Shown here: one piece after another, positions 22,950 to 33,107 of the stretch | Position numbering within the stretch: the first letter of the stretch is position 1 | Layout: every line of letters begins with the position of its first letter | Assembly (NCBI RefSeq): GCF_030268005.1 | Contig: NZ_BRZC01000002.1 | Coordinates: 248,001-312,000, forward strand | From: Microbacterium arabinogalactanolyticum | Lineage (GTDB): Bacteria; Actinomycetota; Actinomycetes; Actinomycetales; Microbacteriaceae | DNA: 64,000 nt | Direction of reading: 5' to 3' | Translations under genes and position numbers: made by a program | The notes under the pieces: model-generated | Seen by the model: the letters and a program-made list of their open reading frames with translations, nothing else | What the model was told of the DNA's origin: nothing | Database searches by the model: none

Positions 22950-24811
22950 TGCCCCGGATCCTGCAGGCGGATGTCGAAGAGGTCAAGTCCCGCACCAACA
23001 TCGCGGACATCGTCGGTGAGCGCGTCGCGCTGAAGTCGGCGGGTGTGGGGTCGATGAAGGGGCTGTGCCCGTTCCACGACGAGAAGAGCCCCAGCTTCCA
23101 CGTGCGGCCGCAGGTGGGGTACTACCACTGCTTCGGGTGCGGTGCCTCGGGAGACGTGTACTCGTTCCTGCGTGAGATGGATCACGTCAGCTTCACCGAG
23201 GCCGTCGAGCGCCTTGCGGGCCGGATCGGCTACGCGCTGCACTACGAGGACGGCGGTGCGGCGCCCGAGACCAGCGGCCGCAGCAGGCTGTATGCGGCCA
23301 ACTCGGCTGCCGCGGAGTACTTCCGCGGCCAGCTGCTGAGCCCAGAGGCCGAGAGCGCCAGGCGTTTCCTGGGGGAGCGCGGCTTCGACGCCGGCGCAGC
23401 CGCGCACTTCGGCGTCGGCTACGCGCCCAAGGGCTGGGAGAACATGACCAAGGCGCTCACGGCGCAGGGCTTCACCCGCGAGGAGCTCACGAACGCGGGG
23501 CTCGTCTCCGCGGGACAGCGCGGTGTCTACGATCGCTTCCGCGGCCGGGTGATCTGGCCCATCCGCGACGTCACCGGGCAGACCATCGGCTTCGGCGCGC
23601 GCCGGCTCTACGACGACGACAAGGGCCCGAAGTACCTGAACACCCCGGAGACGCCGCTCTACAAGAAGACGCAGGTGCTCTACGGGCTCGACCTCGCCAA
23701 GCGCGACATCGCCCGCGGAGACCCCCGTCGCGTGGTGGTCGTGGAGGGCTACACAGATGTCATGGCGTGCCATCTGGCGGGCGTGACCACCGCCATCGCC
23801 ACCTGCGGCACGGCGTTCGCCGCCGAGCACATCAAGGTGCTGCGCCGGGTGATGGGCGACGACTCCGCGGCCGGTGAGGTGGTCTTCACGTTCGACGGCG
23901 ACGAGGCGGGGCAGAAGGCCGCGCTGCGCGCCTTCTCGGAGGACTCCCGCTTCACTGCGCAGACGTTCGTGGCCGTGGCGCCGGACGGTCTCGATCCGTG
24001 TGACCTGCGTCTGCAGCGCGGGGATGCCGCCGTGCGCGGTCTCATGGACGCCAAGGTGCCCATGTTCGAGTTCGCGATCGACCGCAAGCTGGCCGGCTAC
24101 GACCTCGCGACCGTGGAGGGCCAGGTGGGCGCGCTGCGCGCCGCCGCGCCCATCGTGGCGGAGATCCGCGACGAGCTGCTGCGTCCCGGCTACGAGCGCG
24201 TGCTGGCACGACGGCTGGGCATGGACCCGACGGCCGTGCACCATCAGGTGCAGCGCGCGGCGCGGGGAGCCGCGGCCTCCGAGCGGGAGCCGCAGCGCAC
24301 TCCGCAGCAGCCGGGGCCCGAGGCGGGCGCGGAGCCGATCGCGCGGGTGCGTCTGGCCGACCTCCCGCGCACCGCGGACGTCGCGATCGAGCGGGACGCG
24401 CTGATGGGCATGCTGCAGTACGGGCATCAGATCGATCAGGCGCTGCTCTCGCGCGCCGTGGCGGAGCAGTTCCGGCACCCGGGGCTCGACGCCGTGCGCG
24501 AGGCGATCGCCGCCTCCCCGGATCGCACCCGGGTCGGCTGGGCGACGACCGCCGCGGATGCCGTGCGCGAGCCGTACCGGAGTCTGGCGGGGGAGCTGCT
24601 GATGATGCCGTTCCCCGCGAAGGACGAGGAGCGCGCGCTGGTGTCGGCGACGGATCTGTGCCGGCGCCTGCTGCTGCGGGCGATCGAACGGGAGAAGAAC
24701 GAGCTGTTGGGCGCCGTGCAGCGCGTACCCGCCGACTCCGACGGCGGTCGGGCGCTGCGGGTGCGACTGCGGGATCTGGATCAGGAGCGGCTGCGCTTCG
24801 TCGAGTCGTGA
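22949..24811 (+). CDS. dnaG: DNA primase
   Basis: RNA primer synthesis at the replication fork. The 620 residues contain the CHC2 zinc ribbon C40-x2-H43 and C61-x2-C64 near the N-terminus, the RNAP-basic motif region (RFRGRVIWPIRDVTGQTIGFGAR), the TOPRIM motifs VVVEGYTDVMA and TFDGDEAGQKA, and a C-terminal helicase-binding region of about 200 residues that is less conserved and Arg-rich. The start at 22949 shares its A with the dgt stop. It is chromosomal, not a phage primase, given its length and context. Confidence 0.97.
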   Translation: MPRILQADVEEVKSRTNIADIVGERVALKSAGVGSMKGLCPFHDEKSPSFHVRPQVGYYHCFGCGASGDVYSFLREMDHVSFTEAVERLAGRIGYALHYEDGGAAPETSGRSRLYAANSAAAEYFRGQLLSPEAESARRFLGERGFDAGAAAHFGVGYAPKGWENMTKALTAQGFTREELTNAGLVSAGQRGVYDRFRGRVIWPIRDVTGQTIGFGARRLYDDDKGPKYLNTPETPLYKKTQVLYGLDLAKRDIARGDPRRVVVVEGYTDVMACHLAGVTTAIATCGTAFAAEHIKVLRRVMGDDSAAGEVVFTFDGDEAGQKAALRAFSEDSRFTAQTFVAVAPDGLDPCDLRLQRGDAAVRGLMDAKVPMFEFAIDRKLAGYDLATVEGQVGALRAAAPIVAEIRDELLRPGYERVLARRLGMDPTAVHHQVQRAARGAAASEREPQRTPQQPGPEAGAEPIARVRLADLPRTADVAIERDALMGMLQYGHQIDQALLSRAVAEQFRHPGLDAVREAIAASPDRTRVGWATTAADAVREPYRSLAGELLMMPFPAKDEERALVSATDLCRRLLLRAIEREKNELLGAVQRVPADSDGGRALRVRLRDLDQERLRFVES

Positions 24812-24845
24812 GCGTCTGAGCGGGTTCAGCAGGCAGGATGGAGGC

Positions 24846-25610
24846 ATGCCCGCCAGTGACGCCGCCATCGACTGCTCCGACCTCGTCATCGATCGGATCG
24901 GGCACGGTGGCGTGACGCGCGCCGTGGACGGCGTCACGTTCACGGTCCGGGCGGGCGAGCTGATGTGCGTCGGCGGCGCGACGGGCGCGGGCAAGTCGAC
25001 GCTCGTCTCGGCACTGGCCGGGTACGGCGACGCGTCGCTGAAAGTCGCCGGCGGTCGTGCGAGGGTGTGCGGGGTCGACGTGCGCAGACCCGGCCGGCGG
25101 CGCCGCATGCTGACCGCGCTGAGCGGGTACATCCCGCAGAGCGCGGGGGCGAACCTGCCCCCGCGGCTCACGGTCGGCGAGGTCATCTCGGAGCCGATCA
25201 CCTCGCGCGAGAAGCGGGTCAACAGCAAGGCGCTCGCGATCCGGGTCGCGTCGCTGCTGGATGAGCTGCACCTGCCGCTGGGGGCCGCGGCGAAGTTCCC
25301 CTACGAGCTCAGCGCGGGCATGCGCCAGCGCGTCGCGATCGCCCGGGCCTTCATGCTGGAGCCGCACGTGCTGATCGCAGACGAGCCCCTGGCCAACCTC
25401 GACCTCGAGGTGCGCCCCGTGGTGTTCGACGCGATCACGCGTCGCCGCAACGAGCAGTCGATGGCGGCGCTGCTGGTCACCAACGACGCCGCCTTCATCC
25501 GGGAGCTCGACGCGGAGGCGCTGATCCTGCGGAGCGGGCACGTGGTGGCGCGGGGGATCGGCAAGGACCTGCTCTGGTCACCCAATTCCGAGGCGGATGC
25601 CGCGCGCTGA
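24846..25610 (+). CDS. Orphan ABC-type ATPase with atypical signature and H-loop
   Basis: A 254-residue ATP-binding cassette without adjacent permease or binding protein. Walker A is GATGAGKST, the Q-loop region GYIPQSAGANLPPRLTVG, the signature LSAGMRQRV instead of LSGGQ, and Walker B VLIADEP. The position normally held by the H-loop histidine reads VTND with Asn213. Sequence flavour (GMRQRV, IADEP) is that of Opp/Dpp ATPases, but no partner is visible. It could serve permeases elsewhere or be a regulatory ATPase. A -10-like box cannot be assigned with confidence. The start ATG has GGAGG close upstream. Confidence 0.75.
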   Translation: MPASDAAIDCSDLVIDRIGHGGVTRAVDGVTFTVRAGELMCVGGATGAGKSTLVSALAGYGDASLKVAGGRARVCGVDVRRPGRRRRMLTALSGYIPQSAGANLPPRLTVGEVISEPITSREKRVNSKALAIRVASLLDELHLPLGAAAKFPYELSAGMRQRVAIARAFMLEPHVLIADEPLANLDLEVRPVVFDAITRRRNEQSMAALLVTNDAAFIRELDAEALILRSGHVVARGIGKDLLWSPNSEADAAR

Positions 25611-25699
25611 ACGCGCCACGCCCGGGACGCCGCCCGTGTTCGGAGCACGGCGCGGAGTTTGCTAAGCTGGATGAGTTGCCCGCACAGCGGGGAACATGA

Positions 25700-25772
25700 T
25701 CCTCGGTAGCTCAATTGGCAGAGCAGCCGGCTGTTAACCGGCAGGTTCTTGGTTCGAGTCCAAGCCGGGGAG
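25700..25772 (+). tRNA. tRNA-Asn (anticodon GTT)
   Basis: The acceptor stem TCCTCGG pairs with CCGGGGA (one T-G wobble). The anticodon stem GCCGG/CCGGC encloses loop CTGTTAA with anticodon GTT at 25733-25735. The T-arm carries GGTTCGAGTCC. CCA is not encoded, as G25772 is the discriminator base followed by CGA. It is 73 nt, and the strong hairpin following it ends the transcript. Confidence 0.97.
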
Positions 25773-25783
25773 CGAACCCCATC

Positions 25784-25810
25784 GAAACCCCGCCCTCGTG
25801 GCGGGGTTTC
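25784..25810 (+). terminator. Intrinsic terminator after tRNA-Asn
   Basis: A perfect 11-bp stem (GAAACCCCGCC / GGCGGGGTTTC) with a 5-nt CTCGT loop begins 11 nt after the tRNA end. The 3' arm ends in TTTC, which helps termination. Confidence 0.88.
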
Positions 25811-25921
25811 GTCGTCTCCGGGACGTCTCGTCCGCGGTTGCCGCGGTGATCGCGGGAGACGCCGCGGGGGAAGCACGCACTGCATGCTTCCCCCGCGGCG
25901 AGAGCGACGGTCCGGACCGGA

Positions 25922-26440
25922 TCAGGCGCCGGAGCCCTTCATCGACCCGGTCAGCTGGGACTCGTCATCCGCGTAGAGCACGCACTGGATCAGGCGGTCG
26001 TCCAGCTCGTCCCAGCCCTGCTTGGTGGGCGAGTAGTAGAAGTAGTCCAGCTTGGATGCGTCGACGGCGAGCCCGACGAACTTGGTGAACTCCTCGCCGC
26101 ACTTCGGGTCGGCGGCCGCGTCGAGCGCGTCCTCGGAGGGGAATTCGCCGTCCGGGAGCGTGAACTCAGCGTAGACCTCCTCGTCGTGCGCCTCGTCGCA
26201 GGGCACGACGTTGGTGTCGCTGAGCTCGGTGCTGCTCTGGTCGTCCTCGAACTTGCAGTCGCCGACCTTCAGCTTGAAGATGTCGATGCTCGAGCCGTCG
26301 GTGACGTTGCCCTTGTCGTCGCGCTGGGCGTCACCGCTGAACAGGTTCGTCGGCACGCTGCAGCCGCTGAGGAGAGCGGTGAGGATGATGGCCGCACCGG
26401 TCAGGGTGGTGCCGCGGAGCAGGGCTCGCTGAGAGGTCAT
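25922..26440 (-). CDS. Septum-formation family lipoprotein
   Basis: Extracytoplasmic lipoprotein of 172 residues. The leader has Arg residues, a hydrophobic stretch and lipobox LLSGC with lipidated Cys27. The mature part resembles the actinobacterial Septum_form domain: KVGDCKF, VPCDEAHDEEVYAEFTLPDGEFPSEDALDAAA, then C near the end (LIQCVLYAD), giving paired cysteines that may form disulfides. In mycobacteria and corynebacteria related proteins have been linked to septation, but the role here is inferred. The ATG at 26440 follows a GGACC-type weak site. An upstream in-frame extension overlaps def and is not credible. Confidence 0.82.
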   Translation of the reverse strand: MTSQRALLRGTTLTGAAIILTALLSGCSVPTNLFSGDAQRDDKGNVTDGSSIDIFKLKVGDCKFEDDQSSTELSDTNVVPCDEAHDEEVYAEFTLPDGEFPSEDALDAAADPKCGEEFTKFVGLAVDASKLDYFYYSPTKQGWDELDDRLIQCVLYADDESQLTGSMKGSGA

Positions 26441-26526
26441 GTGCTGGTCCTTGGTCGGGGGATGGATGCTGTGAATCGCACCCCACCGTACTGACCCCCG
26501 CGATTCCGCGGCAAGTCGATCGGGTA

Positions 26527-27093
26527 TCAGCCCTCGAGGTCGTCGACTCCGGGCATCCAGCTCGCGCCGCCGCGTGCCCAGCCCCGCTTGCGGGCGATCT
26601 TCTGCACGGTCTTCCAGTCGCCGTCCGAGAGGCGGTCGATGTAGAGGATGCCGTTGAGATGGTCGAACTCGTGCTGCATGATGCGCGCACGCCATCCGTC
26701 CACCTCGATGCGCACGGGCGAGCCCTCGAGATCGATGCCGGTGACCATCACGCGGTCGGAGCGCCGCAGGGGGAACCGCTCGCCGGGGAACGACAGACAT
26801 CCCTCCGACTCCTCGTCCGGGTCAGGGGAACCGGGCTCGGGGGGCGTCATCCAGAGCACGGGGTTGATGATCTCCCCGCGCCACGGCCGGTCCTCGTCGT
26901 CGACGTAGGTGTACACGTAGATGCGCAGCGCGACGCCCACCTGGGGTGCGGCGAGGCCCACACCGGGTGCGACGTCCATGGTCTCGTACATGTCGGCGAC
27001 GAGCGTTCGGATCTCGTCGGTGATCTCGGAGACCTCGGCAGCGGGAGCGTGCAGCACGGGGTCGCCCATGATGCGGATCGGAAGAACAGCCAC
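26527..27093 (-). CDS. def: Peptide deformylase
   Basis: Removes the formyl group from nascent N-terminal Met. The 188 residues have the three family motifs: GVGLAAPQVG (I), EGCLSFPGE (II, metal Cys) and QHEFDHLNG (III, metal HExxH). Residues after 155 form a basic tail (KIARKRGWARGG) seen in actinobacterial enzymes. The GTG start has no strong Shine-Dalgarno sequence. Divergent from the DMT-like gene. Confidence 0.96.
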   Translation of the reverse strand: MAVLPIRIMGDPVLHAPAAEVSEITDEIRTLVADMYETMDVAPGVGLAAPQVGVALRIYVYTYVDDEDRPWRGEIINPVLWMTPPEPGSPDPDEESEGCLSFPGERFPLRRSDRVMVTGIDLEGSPVRIEVDGWRARIMQHEFDHLNGILYIDRLSDGDWKTVQKIARKRGWARGGASWMPGVDDLEG

Positions 27094-27155
27094 GCCACAA
27101 CCCTACTGGGCGCGTTCGGCCCGGAGGGGACCGTCGGGCCGGGTAGGGTGAAACA

Positions 27156-28199
27156 GTGCAGCTTGGGGTGGGAGTCGTGACAGGAGTGAGCGATCAGCTC
27201 ATCGGCGTGTTCCAGAACCCCGCGCTGCTGCTGGGCATCCCGCTGGCACTGGCCGGCGCCGTGTTCATGTCGCTCGGTGCGCAGTACCAGCACCGCGGGG
27301 TCGAGAAGGTCGAGAAGCTGACCGGCACGGAAGGCGCCTCCGGGCTCACCGGCGCCCAGATCAAGGGGCTGCTGACCCGGCCCTCCTGGATCATCGGGAC
27401 GCTCATGCTGGGCTTCGCCGTGATCTGCCAGCTCAGCGCCATGGCCATCGCGCCGCTGATCGTCGTGCAGCCGCTCGGTGCGGTCGCGCTGGTGGTCACC
27501 ACCCTGCTGAACGCGCGCGTGTCGGGGCACACCCCGACGAAGAGGTCGCTGATCGCCATCGGCAGCTGCCTGGGCGGAATCTTCCTGTTCGTCGGCCTGG
27601 CCGCGTTCTACGCGGTGGAGCGCAAGATCAGCGACGAGGACCTGTTCACGATCCTCGCCATCCTGCTCGTGGTCATCATCGTGCTGGGCACGTTCTGGCT
27701 CATCCTGCGACACCGGATGCGCGCGCTGTTCTACGTGATCGGCGCGGGAATCCTGTACGGCTTCGTGGCCACGCTCGCGAAGGCCGTGATCAGCCGCATC
27801 CAGAACGGCAACTTCGAGTGGCTGACGGTCGCGTGCCTCATCGCGCTGTTCGCCGCCGCCGCCGTCGGCGCGTACTTCGTCCAGTCGGCGTACAGCTCGG
27901 GCCCGCCCGACCTCGTGATCGCCGGTCTGACGGTCGTCGACCCCATCGTGGCCGTCCTCATCGGCGCGCTCGTGCTCGGCGAGGCCTCCGAAGCGCCGCT
28001 GCCGGTGCTGATCCTGTTCGGGATCGCCGGCGTGATCGCCGTGTTCGGTGTGTTCGGCCTGGCCCGGTACCACCCGCAGGTGCTCAGCGAGAGCCAGGAG
28101 ATCGCGATCCAGAGGGGGAGCGACGCTTCGACAGGCTCAGCGGCTCAGGATCAGAGCCGCGCGCCTCAGGAGCAGGCGGAGTCGCCGGACGCTCAGTAG
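27156..28199 (+). CDS. DMT-like multi-pass membrane protein
   Basis: Integral-membrane protein of 347 residues with about nine or ten hydrophobic segments, including the VDPIVAVLIGALVLGE motif typical of the last part of EamA/DMT-superfamily transporters. Actinobacterial relatives are annotated as DMT family transporter or magnesium transporter-like (NIPA-type) proteins. The substrate is unknown. The C-terminal tail after about residue 310 is soluble and contains ASTGSAAQD, encoded by the dispersed repeat at 28126-28140. The GTG at 27156 has AGGGTG upstream. GTG 27177 is an alternative. The end overlaps pgl by 7 nt on the other strand. Confidence 0.8.
   Translation: MQLGVGVVTGVSDQLIGVFQNPALLLGIPLALAGAVFMSLGAQYQHRGVEKVEKLTGTEGASGLTGAQIKGLLTRPSWIIGTLMLGFAVICQLSAMAIAPLIVVQPLGAVALVVTTLLNARVSGHTPTKRSLIAIGSCLGGIFLFVGLAAFYAVERKISDEDLFTILAILLVVIIVLGTFWLILRHRMRALFYVIGAGILYGFVATLAKAVISRIQNGNFEWLTVACLIALFAAAAVGAYFVQSAYSSGPPDLVIAGLTVVDPIVAVLIGALVLGEASEAPLPVLILFGIAGVIAVFGVFGLARYHPQVLSESQEIAIQRGSDASTGSAAQDQSRAPQEQAESPDAQ
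28126..28140 (+). repeat. Dispersed repeat core CTTCGACAGGCTCAG in the DMT-like gene
   Basis: Identical to the 15-base core in hemW. It encodes STGS in the hydrophilic C-terminal tail, so its insertion would be structurally tolerated. A second GGCTCAG follows at once (28142-28148). Confidence 0.7.
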
Positions 28200-28978
28200 T
28201 CGCGGTCGATGAGTTCCGGTGCGACCTCGGCCGCAGCCGCCTCGTCGACGAAGAACACCGTGCGGCGCCGTCCCTTGGCTCCCGCGGCCGGCACGCTCGC
28301 GTAGCTGGCACCCGCCAGAGCCAGGCCGAGGGCGGATGCCTTGTCGGCGCCGGTCAGCACGAGCCAGACCCGCTTGGAGTGGTTGAGCACCGGACGGGTG
28401 AGCGTGACGCGCTCGGGTGGCGGCTTGGGGGAGTTGCGCACCGGGAGCACCGCGGCATCCGTCACCGTCACCTCCTGACGGTCCGGGAAGAGCGAGGCGA
28501 TGTGGCCGTCGGGGCCGACGCCCAGGAAGCACACCGCGAACGACGGCCAGGCCTCGCCCGACCGGCCGAACCGCGCCAGCTCGGCCGCGTAGGCCGTCGC
28601 CGCCTCGTCCAGGCTCAGGCCGTCCGAGGGCGCCGCCACCTCGTGGATGTTCTCCGCGGGGATGTCGAGACGATCCAGCAGCGCGCGGCGGGACTGCAGC
28701 GAGTTGCGGTCGGGGTCGTCGCGCTCCACGAAGCGCTCGTCGCCCCACCAGAAGTGCACCAGCGACCAGTCGATCGTGGCGACCCGGTCATCGTCGGCGG
28801 CAGCCGCGAGCACCGCGCCGCCCATCGAGCCTCCGGTCAGGCAGATGTGCGCGATGCGGCCGTTGCGGGTGCGTGCGACGATCCTGGTCAGGAACCGATC
28901 CGCGACGCGCGCGGCCAGACTCGCCGGGGTCGGCTCCACGACGACGCTCTTGATCGATCCCTGCACCGTGGTCACCAT
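28193..28978 (-). CDS. pgl: 6-phosphogluconolactonase
   Basis: Hydrolyses 6-phosphogluconolactone to 6-phosphogluconate in the oxidative pentose phosphate pathway. The 261 residues show LTGGSMGGAVLAA, WSLVHFWWGDERFVERDDPDRNS and FLGVGPDGHIASLFPD, the standard family motifs. The ATG at 28978 is 5 nt beyond the opcA stop, and it is the last gene of the tkt-tal-pgi-zwf-opcA-pgl operon. Its 3' end overlaps the convergent membrane-protein gene by 7 nt. Confidence 0.95.
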   Translation of the reverse strand: MVTTVQGSIKSVVVEPTPASLAARVADRFLTRIVARTRNGRIAHICLTGGSMGGAVLAAAADDDRVATIDWSLVHFWWGDERFVERDDPDRNSLQSRRALLDRLDIPAENIHEVAAPSDGLSLDEAATAYAAELARFGRSGEAWPSFAVCFLGVGPDGHIASLFPDRQEVTVTDAAVLPVRNSPKPPPERVTLTRPVLNHSKRVWLVLTGADKASALGLALAGASYASVPAAGAKGRRRTVFFVDEAAAAEVAPELIDRDY

Positions 28979-28983
28979 CGAAC

Positions 28984-29919
28984 TCACGCTCCCTTGTCTG
29001 CGGGGCCCAGCCGCTCCCAGCCCTCCGTGATGACCCGACCGTACAGCACATCGGCGTCGAGGCGGCGCAGCTCCTCCGCGAGGCACTCCCGCAGCGTGCG
29101 CCGCGGGAGGTGCAGCTCGTGGTCGGGCTGACCGGGCTGGGTGAGCACGGCCGTGCCGGGCACGGGGCGCTCGAGCAGGATGTCGCCGCTGGCGCGGGTG
29201 AGGCGCACCGACTTGATGCCCTCCTGCCAGTGCTCCGGGTCTTCGTAGGACCAGCTCACCGGAACGTCCAGCGCCATCCGCAGCCAGGCGGCCAGCAGGG
29301 CCGTCGACGGCGAGGCCGCGGCACCGCGCACCTCGACGGCCGTGACGCGCTCGAACGGCGGCTGGTCCAGCACCGCGGCCAGCTGCTCGCGCCAGTGCGT
29401 GAGGCGGGTCCAGGCCAGGTCGGTGTCGCCGGGTGCATGGGTCTTGCCCAGCAGGGCGAGGCGGTCCCGCACGTCGGGGGAGGTCGCGGCATCCGTGATC
29501 CGGCGCTGCGCGATGCGCCCGAGCGGCGCGTTGGCTGCATCCGTCGGCGCCTCCTCCGGCCACCACGCCACCACGGGCGCGTCGGGGAGCAGGATGCCGG
29601 TGACGAGACTCTCGGCGTTGCTCGCGGCGTCGCCGAAGGCGCGCAGCACGACGACCTCGCTCGCACCGGCGTCTCCGCCCACGCGGATCTGCGCGTCGAG
29701 GTGCGCCTCGCCCTCACCGGTGATCAGCACGATCACGCGCATGGGGTGCTCGCGGGACGCGTCGTTGGCGGCGTCGATCGCGGGCTCCGCCACGCCGTTG
29801 CGGGCGATGATGAGCAGCGTCAGGACGCGCCCGAGGGCGACGGCGCCGCCCTCCTCGCGCACCTTCACCAGCTGCTTGGCGACCTGGCTGACGGTGGTGT
29901 CGGGAAGGTCGATGATCAT
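28984..29919 (-). CDS. opcA: Glucose-6-phosphate dehydrogenase assembly protein OpcA
   Basis: Actinobacterial and cyanobacterial partner needed for full activity of glucose-6-phosphate dehydrogenase. The 311 residues begin [21 protein letters not shown], as in known OpcA, and include [19 protein letters not shown], with the tail [22 protein letters not shown]. It overlaps zwf by 4 nt, as expected for a protein that works directly on Zwf. No catalytic motif of its own is recognised. Confidence 0.94.
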   Translation of the reverse strand: MIIDLPDTTVSQVAKQLVKVREEGGAVALGRVLTLLIIARNGVAEPAIDAANDASREHPMRVIVLITGEGEAHLDAQIRVGGDAGASEVVVLRAFGDAASNAESLVTGILLPDAPVVAWWPEEAPTDAANAPLGRIAQRRITDAATSPDVRDRLALLGKTHAPGDTDLAWTRLTHWREQLAAVLDQPPFERVTAVEVRGAAASPSTALLAAWLRMALDVPVSWSYEDPEHWQEGIKSVRLTRASGDILLERPVPGTAVLTQPGQPDHELHLPRRTLRECLAEELRRLDADVLYGRVITEGWERLGPADKGA

Positions 29920-31466
29920 GGGCGTCTCCAGACTCGTCCGTCGCGGGCCAGCAGGGCGTCGGCGGATGCCGGGCCCCAGGAACCGGGTGCGTACTGCTCC
30001 AGCGGTCCGTGCAGGGAGGCCCAGTACTGCTCGACCGGGTCGAGGATCTTCCAGGACAGCTCGACCTCCTCGTGGCGGGGGAACAGCGGCGGATCGCCGA
30101 GGAGCACGTCCAGGATCAGGCGCTCGTACGCCTCGGGGCTGGCCTCGGTGAAGGCGTGGCCGTACCCGAAGTCCATGGTCACGTCGCGGACGTTGGCACC
30201 GCTGCCCGGCACCTTCGAGCCGAACCGGATCGTGACGCCCTCGTCGGGCTGCACGCGGATCACCAGGGCGTTCTGGCCGAGCTCCGAGGTCTGGGCGCGC
30301 CCGAACAGGTGCTCGGGGGCGCGCTTGAACACGACCGCGATCTCGGTCACGCGGCGGCCGAGCCGCTTGCCGGTGCGCAGGTAGAACGGCACGCCGGCCC
30401 AGCGGCGGGTGTCGATCTCGAGCTTGATGGCCGCGTAGGTCTCCGTGGAGGACTGCGGAGCCATGCCGTCCTCCTCCAGGAAGCCGTTGACCTTCTCGCC
30501 GCCCTGCCAGCCGCCGGCGTACTGCCCGCGGGCGGTGGCCAGCGAGATGTCCTCGGGCAGGCGCACGGCCTCGAGCACCTTCTCCTTCTCGGCGCGCAGG
30601 TGGTCGGCCGACATGCTGATCGGCTCCTCCATGGCGGTGAGCGCGAGCAGCTGCAGCAGGTGGTTCTGGATGACGTCGCGGGCCGCGCCGATGCCGTCGT
30701 AGTAGCCGGCACGACCGCCCACGCCGATGTCCTCGGCCATCGTGATCTGCACGTGGTCCACGTAGTTGCGGTTCCACAGCGGCTCGTACAGCTCGTTGGC
30801 GAAGCGCAGCGCCAGGATGTTCTGCACCGTCTCCTTGCCGAGGTAGTGGTCGATGCGGAAGATCGAATCGGCCGGGAAGGCGGCCTCGAGAGCGCGGTTC
30901 AGCTCGCGCGCCGTCTCCAGGTCGCTGCCGAACGGCTTCTCGATGACCACCCGCCGCCAGTGCGTGTCATCCTGGTGCTGCTCGCCGACCAGGCCGGACT
31001 CACGCAGCTGCTTCGTCACCTCGGGGAACGCCTTGGGCGGGATGGAGAGGTAGTAGGCGTGGTTGCCCATCGTGCCGCGCTCGACGTCGAGCTTCTCGAC
31101 CGTCTCGCGGAGGCGACGGAAGGAGTCCGGGTCGTCGAACGTGCCCTGAACGAAGCGGATGCCCTGCAGCAGCTGCTGCCAGGTCTCCTCGCGGAACTCC
31201 GTGCGGGCGTGCTGCTTGACGGCGTCGTAGACGACCTGGGCGAAGTCCTGGTCCTCCCAGTCGCGCCGGGCGAAGCCGACCAGGGCGAAGCCGGGCGGCA
31301 GCAGCCCCCGGTTGGCGAGGTCGTACACGGCCGGCATGAGCTTCTTGCGCGACAGGTCGCCTGTCACGCCGAAGATCACCAGTGCGCTGGGACCTGCGAT
31401 GCGGTTGAGACGACGGTCATCGGGATCGCGGAGCGGGTTGCGTCCGCGTGAGACGGGAGCGGTCAT
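29916..31466 (-). CDS. zwf: Glucose-6-phosphate 1-dehydrogenase
   Basis: First step of the oxidative pentose pathway, making NADPH. The 516 residues show the Rossmann motif [17 protein letters not shown], substrate motif [13 protein letters not shown] with the catalytic His, and [10 protein letters not shown]. The length is normal. It lies 27 nt after pgi and overlaps opcA by 4 nt. NADP preference is expected, from the Arg/Lys after the GDLS loop, but not proven. Confidence 0.97.
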   Translation of the reverse strand: MTAPVSRGRNPLRDPDDRRLNRIAGPSALVIFGVTGDLSRKKLMPAVYDLANRGLLPPGFALVGFARRDWEDQDFAQVVYDAVKQHARTEFREETWQQLLQGIRFVQGTFDDPDSFRRLRETVEKLDVERGTMGNHAYYLSIPPKAFPEVTKQLRESGLVGEQHQDDTHWRRVVIEKPFGSDLETARELNRALEAAFPADSIFRIDHYLGKETVQNILALRFANELYEPLWNRNYVDHVQITMAEDIGVGGRAGYYDGIGAARDVIQNHLLQLLALTAMEEPISMSADHLRAEKEKVLEAVRLPEDISLATARGQYAGGWQGGEKVNGFLEEDGMAPQSSTETYAAIKLEIDTRRWAGVPFYLRTGKRLGRRVTEIAVVFKRAPEHLFGRAQTSELGQNALVIRVQPDEGVTIRFGSKVPGSGANVRDVTMDFGYGHAFTEASPEAYERLILDVLLGDPPLFPRHEEVELSWKILDPVEQYWASLHGPLEQYAPGSWGPASADALLARDGRVWRRP

Positions 31467-31493
31467 CGGTGGGGGATATCTCCAGATCTGGGA

Positions 31494-33107
31494 TCACTGA
31501 GTAGCGGTGAAGAGGGTGAGCACGTCGTCGACGGCATCCGTGACGGTGAGCGTGACGACGGGGCGGCCGTGCGAGACCAGCACGGCGGCGTCGCCCGCCG
31601 CCTGCGCCTCGATCAGCTGACCGAACGTGAAGGGGCGACCGGGGATCTCCAGGTCGACGTCGGTGCGCTCGAGGATCTGCAGGAACACCCCCTGTGCGGG
31701 CCCGCCCTTGTGGTACTGCCCCGTCGAGTGCAGGAACCGGGGTCCCCAGCCGAAGGTGGCGGGGCGGCCGGAGTCGGCGGCGGCCAGCTCGCGCAGTCCC
31801 TGCAGCTGCCCCAGTTCGAGACGGTTCACGTACGCCTGGATCGAGACGTACCCGTCGGCGGGGAGCGAGGCCCAGAGCGCGTCGAGCACGCCCTCGATGG
31901 ATGCGGACACCGCCAGAGCGGGGTCGCTGACCCGGACCTCCACGCCGTCCTGCACGAACGCCGGGGCGCTCGGCTCCGGGCGCGCGTCGAGCAGGCCGCG
32001 TGCCGCGGCCTTGGCCGACTCCACGTCGGGCTGGTCGAAGGGGTTGATGCCCAGCAGATGACCGGCGATCGCGGTGGCGTGCTCCCACAGCAGGAACAGC
32101 GCGCCGAGGCTTCCGCTGACCAGGATCTCGCCGGGGTGGCGCTCCCGCAGGTGGAACTCGTCGGCGTCCTCCACGAACCGCACGATCTGCAGGTCCTTCG
32201 GGCGGGACTCGAGCTCGGGGGAGACCGGCAGCAGGACGACGGGCAGGATGCCCGTGCCGTTCTTGCCGGTGGACTCCGCGATGAGCTGCTCGATCCAGTC
32301 GGGCAGCCCTTCGATGTACGTGCCATCCGACACCAGGCCGAGCTTGTCGCGCCGCGTTCCCTCGGAGGACGAGCCGGCGATCGCGGCGGCCAGGCGCAGT
32401 GCGGGGTTCTCCGGTGAGTCGATCGCGAACTCCAGCAGCGAGGCCTCGGCCTCGTCCAGCAGCTCGGAGATGTCGACGCCGGCGAGCCCGGCGGGGACGA
32501 GACCGAAGGCGGTCAGTGCGGAGTATCGCCCGCCCACGTTCGGGTCGGCCCGGAACACCCGGTACCCCGCCTCCGACGCCGATGCGTCCAGAGCGGAACC
32601 CGGGTCGGTGACGACGACGATGTGCTCGGCGGGGTCGAGGCCCAGGTCCTCGAACGCGGTCTCGAACGCGCGACGGTGCGAATCGGTCTCGAGCGTGGTG
32701 CCCGACTTGGAGGACACCACGAGCACGGTGCGGGCGAGGTCGCCGTCGAGCGCGGCCAGAACCTGCGCCGGGGCGGTGGAGTCCAGCACCGTCAGCTCGA
32801 CGCCGGCCGTGCCGGCGATCACCTCGGGTGCGAGCGACGAGCCGCCCATGCCGGAGAGCACGACCCGGTCGATGCCGCGCGCCGCGAGATCGTCGCGGAG
32901 CGCGACGATCTCGGCGACGAGCGGGCGCGACACGGAGACGGCGTCGACCCAGCCGAGCCGGGTGGACGCCTCGGCCTCGGCATCCGGACCCCACAGCGTG
33001 GGATCGCCTGCGGTGACACGTGACGCGACGAGGTCGGCGATGAGCCGGGGGACGATCTCGTCCACCGTGGCCCTGACGGGCTGCGTCACGTGCACCGCGA
33101 CGGTCAT
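31494..33107 (-). CDS. pgi: Glucose-6-phosphate isomerase
   Basis: Interconverts glucose-6-phosphate and fructose-6-phosphate. The 537 residues have the SIS-type phosphosugar site seen as [17 protein letters not shown] and [14 protein letters not shown], and [14 protein letters not shown] near residue 370. It diverges from the E. coli type and matches the shorter form often fused to transaldolase in other bacteria. Here the two are separate genes overlapping by 4 nt, which fits that fusion relationship. It stands between tal and zwf in the operon. Confidence 0.94.
   Translation of the reverse strand: MTVAVHVTQPVRATVDEIVPRLIADLVASRVTAGDPTLWGPDAEAEASTRLGWVDAVSVSRPLVAEIVALRDDLAARGIDRVVLSGMGGSSLAPEVIAGTAGVELTVLDSTAPAQVLAALDGDLARTVLVVSSKSGTTLETDSHRRAFETAFEDLGLDPAEHIVVVTDPGSALDASASEAGYRVFRADPNVGGRYSALTAFGLVPAGLAGVDISELLDEAEASLLEFAIDSPENPALRLAAAIAGSSSEGTRRDKLGLVSDGTYIEGLPDWIEQLIAESTGKNGTGILPVVLLPVSPELESRPKDLQIVRFVEDADEFHLRERHPGEILVSGSLGALFLLWEHATAIAGHLLGINPFDQPDVESAKAAARGLLDARPEPSAPAFVQDGVEVRVSDPALAVSASIEGVLDALWASLPADGYVSIQAYVNRLELGQLQGLRELAAADSGRPATFGWGPRFLHSTGQYHKGGPAQGVFLQILERTDVDLEIPGRPFTFGQLIEAQAAGDAAVLVSHGRPVVTLTVTDAVDDVLTLFTATQ

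Noticed and set aside
24846..25610. The orphan ATPase as partner of the permease at 1-636
   Set aside because: They are 24 kb apart on opposite strands with many unrelated genes between. No sequence evidence links them.
25700..25810. tRNA-Asn as a phage or element attachment site
   Set aside because: No integrase, direct repeat of the tRNA 3' end or foreign genes lie beside it. A terminator and core genes follow.
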